A stretch of 64,000 nt of DNA. It comes from a virus. The notes beneath the pieces are model-generated. The model did not search any database, was not told where the DNA came from, and worked only from the letters and a program-made list of their open reading frames with translations. Both the position numbers and the translations under genes were made by a program. Shown piece by piece: positions 62,055-64,000 of the stretch. Every line of letters begins with the position of its first letter. Position 1 is the first letter of the stretch. The stretch lies in the IMG/VR virus record IMGVR_UViG_3300044825_001064, positions 1-64,000 of that record; one strand, given 5' to 3'.

Positions 62055-62792
62055 ATGCAAACCAATAAAAAACCATCTGGATTCATTATCTACCGCGGCG
62101 CGAGTATGTTAAACGGCGCGCCGATTGTCGCCGTTGCGATTACCAAATCAACCAATGCGAAAACCGGCAATATGGTGCAAACCTATATTTTAGTAGATAA
62201 CGGCCGCTCGCCAGTGGATAACGCTCGCGAGTTAATGGACGCGGCAATATGCGGCGATTGTAAACACCGGCGCGGGACTGGCGGCGCTTGCTATGTAAAC
62301 CTAGGCCAAGGCCCGCGCGCCGTTGCCGCCGGTATTGAGCGCGGCATTTATCCCGCCGGATTACAAGAGGCCGCCGCATTATCGGCCGGCCGCATGGTTC
62401 GCTTAGGTACATACGGCGATCCCGCCGCCGTACCGGCTTATATTTGGCAAACCTTAGTAAGTAAGGCCGCCGGATATACAGGCTATTCTCATCAATGGCA
62501 GACCGGCAAGGCCGGCGCGGATATTATGGCCTTATGTATGGCCAGCGCTGATAGTGAAATTGAGCGCGCCGCCGCGGCCGCCATGGGTTACCGTACATTT
62601 CGCGTACGTACCGCCGCGGAGGCATTGGCCGCCGGCGAGTTTATTTGCCCTGCCAGTGAAGAGGCCGGCAAACGTAAAACGTGCGCCGAGTGCGGCGCGT
62701 GCAATGGCGGGATCAATACGCGCAAGGCCTCGCCGGCCATTATCGCGCATGGATCATTAAAAAGTCGCTTTATTCCCATTCAATCAATCTAA
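62055..62792 (+). CDS. Cysteine-motif protein of unknown function (245 aa)
   Basis: AAGGAGGG ribosome site. Two Cys clusters are seen: CGDCKHRRGTGGACYVNLGQ (C66, C69, C79) and CAECGAC (C210, C213, C216), which could bind zinc or an iron-sulfur cluster together. The middle is Ala/Gly-rich (GRMVRLGTYGDPAAVPAYIW; WQTGKAGADIMALCMASAD). I have the impression of a family spread among phages and plasmids but cannot name it. Ala codons are nearly all GCC following G, making GGCC very frequent, unlike the virion genes. Confidence 0.7.
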   Translation: MQTNKKPSGFIIYRGASMLNGAPIVAVAITKSTNAKTGNMVQTYILVDNGRSPVDNARELMDAAICGDCKHRRGTGGACYVNLGQGPRAVAAGIERGIYPAGLQEAAALSAGRMVRLGTYGDPAAVPAYIWQTLVSKAAGYTGYSHQWQTGKAGADIMALCMASADSEIERAAAAAMGYRTFRVRTAAEALAAGEFICPASEEAGKRKTCAECGACNGGINTRKASPAIIAHGSLKSRFIPIQSI

Positions 62793-62806
62793 ACGGAGGG
62801 TTTACC

Positions 62807-63325
62807 ATGGCATATATGAATCAGGATAAAAAGGCCGTAATTAAGGCCGCATTGGATCCAATAGCTAAACGGTACGGCATTAAGTACAGTTTGCGGGTAC
62901 GTGATCACATGGCCATAACGTGCACAATTACGGCCGCGCCGGTGGATTTTATCGGCAATTTTACGGCCAATACCGGCGATAAATTCAAGATCAACGGCGC
63001 GCCGCTCGATCATATTTCAGTCAACCCGTACTGGTATCAAGAGCATTTCACCGGCAAACCGCGCGAGATTATCGGCCAAATTGTGGAGGCCATGAAGGCC
63101 GCCGGATATTATGACAATAGCAATGCCCAAATCGATTATTTCGATACCGCGTATTATTTTGACGTCAATATCGGCCGGTATGATAAACCCTTCAAATTGA
63201 CTAAACCGACTACGCGCCAGGCCGGCGCGCTGATATTTGAAGACGCGCTTAGGGCCAAATTATTAGCGCAAGGGGTAACGGCCGATTTTATCGACAATAA
63301 AATGATCATTCAGGCTATAGGGTAA
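62807..63325 (+). CDS. LPD29-like phage protein (172 aa)
   Basis: The ATG at 62807 with ACGGAGGG upstream is chosen over the longer frame. The start MAYMNQDKKAVIKAALDPIA, then KRYGIKYSLRVRDHMAITCT and APVDFI, resembles the LPD29 domain seen in phage proteins and in large polyvalent proteins. An alternating beta-alpha pattern follows, with YYFDVNIGRYDKPFKLTKP near 130. Biochemical function unknown; such domains are thought to be delivered or act early in infection. GGCC-rich codon use as in its neighbour. Confidence 0.65.
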   Translation: MAYMNQDKKAVIKAALDPIAKRYGIKYSLRVRDHMAITCTITAAPVDFIGNFTANTGDKFKINGAPLDHISVNPYWYQEHFTGKPREIIGQIVEAMKAAGYYDNSNAQIDYFDTAYYFDVNIGRYDKPFKLTKPTTRQAGALIFEDALRAKLLAQGVTADFIDNKMIIQAIG

Positions 63326-63383
63326 ACCCCTATTTTCGACATTAACGGATTGACCGACAATTAAACCATTAAACGGAGGATAT

Positions 63384-63581
63384 ATGAGTTACAACGAAGA
63401 CTGCGCAAAAATTTGGAATCAACCACGCGCCGACAAGCCAACGTATCGGATTACGCGCATTGGTTACCGCCTCGACAAATTTTTAGTAATGGAGGACCAT
63501 GGCGGATGGGCCAGTAGTGTTGGCAGTAGTTTTGACACTGAGGCAGAGGCAAACCAATTTATTAAGGAGCTAACACAATGA
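63384..63581 (+). CDS. Hypothetical early-region protein (65 aa)
   Basis: ACGGAGGATAT precedes the ATG. Beta-rich with aromatic residues (YRITRIGYRLDKFLVMEDHG) and a C-terminal helix (DTEAEANQFIKELTQ), the composition of many small phage early proteins. Overlaps the next gene by 4 bp (ATGA). The GGCC excess of the two upstream genes is not obvious here. Confidence 0.62.
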   Translation: MSYNEDCAKIWNQPRADKPTYRITRIGYRLDKFLVMEDHGGWASSVGSSFDTEAEANQFIKELTQ

Positions 63582-63748
63582 CATACCAACAATTACTTAA
63601 CGAACTATCAACCCTCAACGCGGAGCAATTAGCGCAAGACGTGACAATCTACGTTGAAAATAATGATGAATTCTACCCAGTGCAACACTTAGGCGTCAAC
63701 GCGTACAGTGACGTGCTAGACATCAATCACCCTTTTTTGGAGGTTTAA
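63578..63748 (+). CDS. Hypothetical acidic small protein (56 aa)
   Basis: ATGA overlap with the gene before, AAGGAGC ribosome site inside it. N-terminal helix (TYQQLLNELSTLNAEQLAQD) then a beta segment (VTIYVENNDEFYPVQHLGVN). No family recognised. Confidence 0.58.
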   Translation: MTYQQLLNELSTLNAEQLAQDVTIYVENNDEFYPVQHLGVNAYSDVLDINHPFLEV

Positions 63749-63750
63749 CC

Positions 63751-64000
63751 ATGCTATCACTTAATGACATCGACACAATCGAGTCGGACGATGACGTATC
63801 CGAGCTCGAGTATTACCAGGCATTGCAACGCGCTATCAATGCGGGCATGTGGGGTTTACAGGGCTCATATGGGCGCGCTATGATGGACGCTATTACGTCG
63901 GGGCATTGCTTACTAGGATTGAAGGGCGCGCATGACGCATATGCCAATTACATACCCTCACGCTTACAAGTGAAGGACGGCACAAAGGGATCATGGGAAT
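63751..64000 (+). CDS. Hypothetical protein, cut by right window edge (83 aa visible)
   Basis: Starts 2 bp after the previous stop with TTGGAGG upstream. Acidic start (LNDIDTIESDDDVSELEYYQ), then AINAGMWGLQGSYGRAMMDA, a helical sequence with Gly turns. The frame is open to the window end, so length and identity are not known. Confidence 0.55.
   Translation, partial: MLSLNDIDTIESDDDVSELEYYQALQRAINAGMWGLQGSYGRAMMDAITSGHCLLGLKGAHDAYANYIPSRLQVKDGTKGSWE

Noticed and set aside
62705-62720. CGCGTATTGATC on the minus strand as a further copy of the promoter motif
   Set aside because: It has a mismatch at a position invariant in the other copies, points against the gene it lies in, and precedes no minus-strand gene.

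Overview
The window is a stretch of a tailed double-stranded DNA phage (Caudoviricetes). Gene content points to a podovirus-like particle: a very long portal, an acidic P22-type scaffold, an HK97-fold-like capsid protein, P22 gp4- and gp10-like neck proteins and large ejection-type proteins, with no tail tube, sheath or ordinary tape measure. No integrase, excisionase, tRNA, rRNA or CRISPR array was seen, so a lytic life style is likely. The host cannot be named. Several small proteins (DUF6321-like, DUF3008-like, the 115-aa MSHFAQV protein) are of kinds I associate with aquatic phages. Both window edges cut through genes, so the genome continues on both sides.

Layout. (1) 3-19339, plus strand: a sigma factor lacking region 4 (cut by the left edge), many small coupled genes, a primase-polymerase/SF3 helicase, VRR-NUC and HNH nucleases, a SNF2-type helicase, a possible region-4-like partner, a terminase-small-subunit candidate, a DUF2800 exonuclease, a methyltransferase, a DUF2815 single-strand DNA binding protein, a class II ribonucleotide reductase and a family A DNA polymerase. 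(2) 19340-61119, minus strand: virion, lysis and packaging genes. Reading in transcription direction from 61119: a small unknown, a free-standing Hint (intein-like) protein, TerL, portal, GroES-like protein, scaffold, capsid and head genes, a 1214-aa collagen-like fibre, four six-repeat propeller fibres plus two shorter relatives, glycosyltransferase, more fibres, holin/endolysins, neck proteins and ejection proteins. (3) 61136-61890: a non-coding control region with iteron-like repeats, four copies of a 15-19 bp palindrome and operator-like sites. (4) 61891-64000, plus strand: small early-type genes with strong GGAGG ribosome sites and an unusual GGCC-rich composition.

The most interesting feature is a probable private transcription system. 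A 10-bp motif, GCGTATTAGT, occurs ten times exactly and once with one change. Every copy points along the genes and lies just before a gene or operon. The spacing to a conserved T-A pair is fixed (GCGTATTAGT-N5-T-A). At three sites the conserved A is the A of a start codon, which suggests leaderless mRNAs. The natural reader is the region-4-less sigma factor at the left edge. A gene at 8695 that ends in a region-4-like helix-turn-helix may be its partner, as gp55 and gp33 work together in T4 late transcription. The motif precedes replication, head and packaging genes but not the early region at the right end. Two further copies directly follow terminators, which splits the genome into discrete transcription units.
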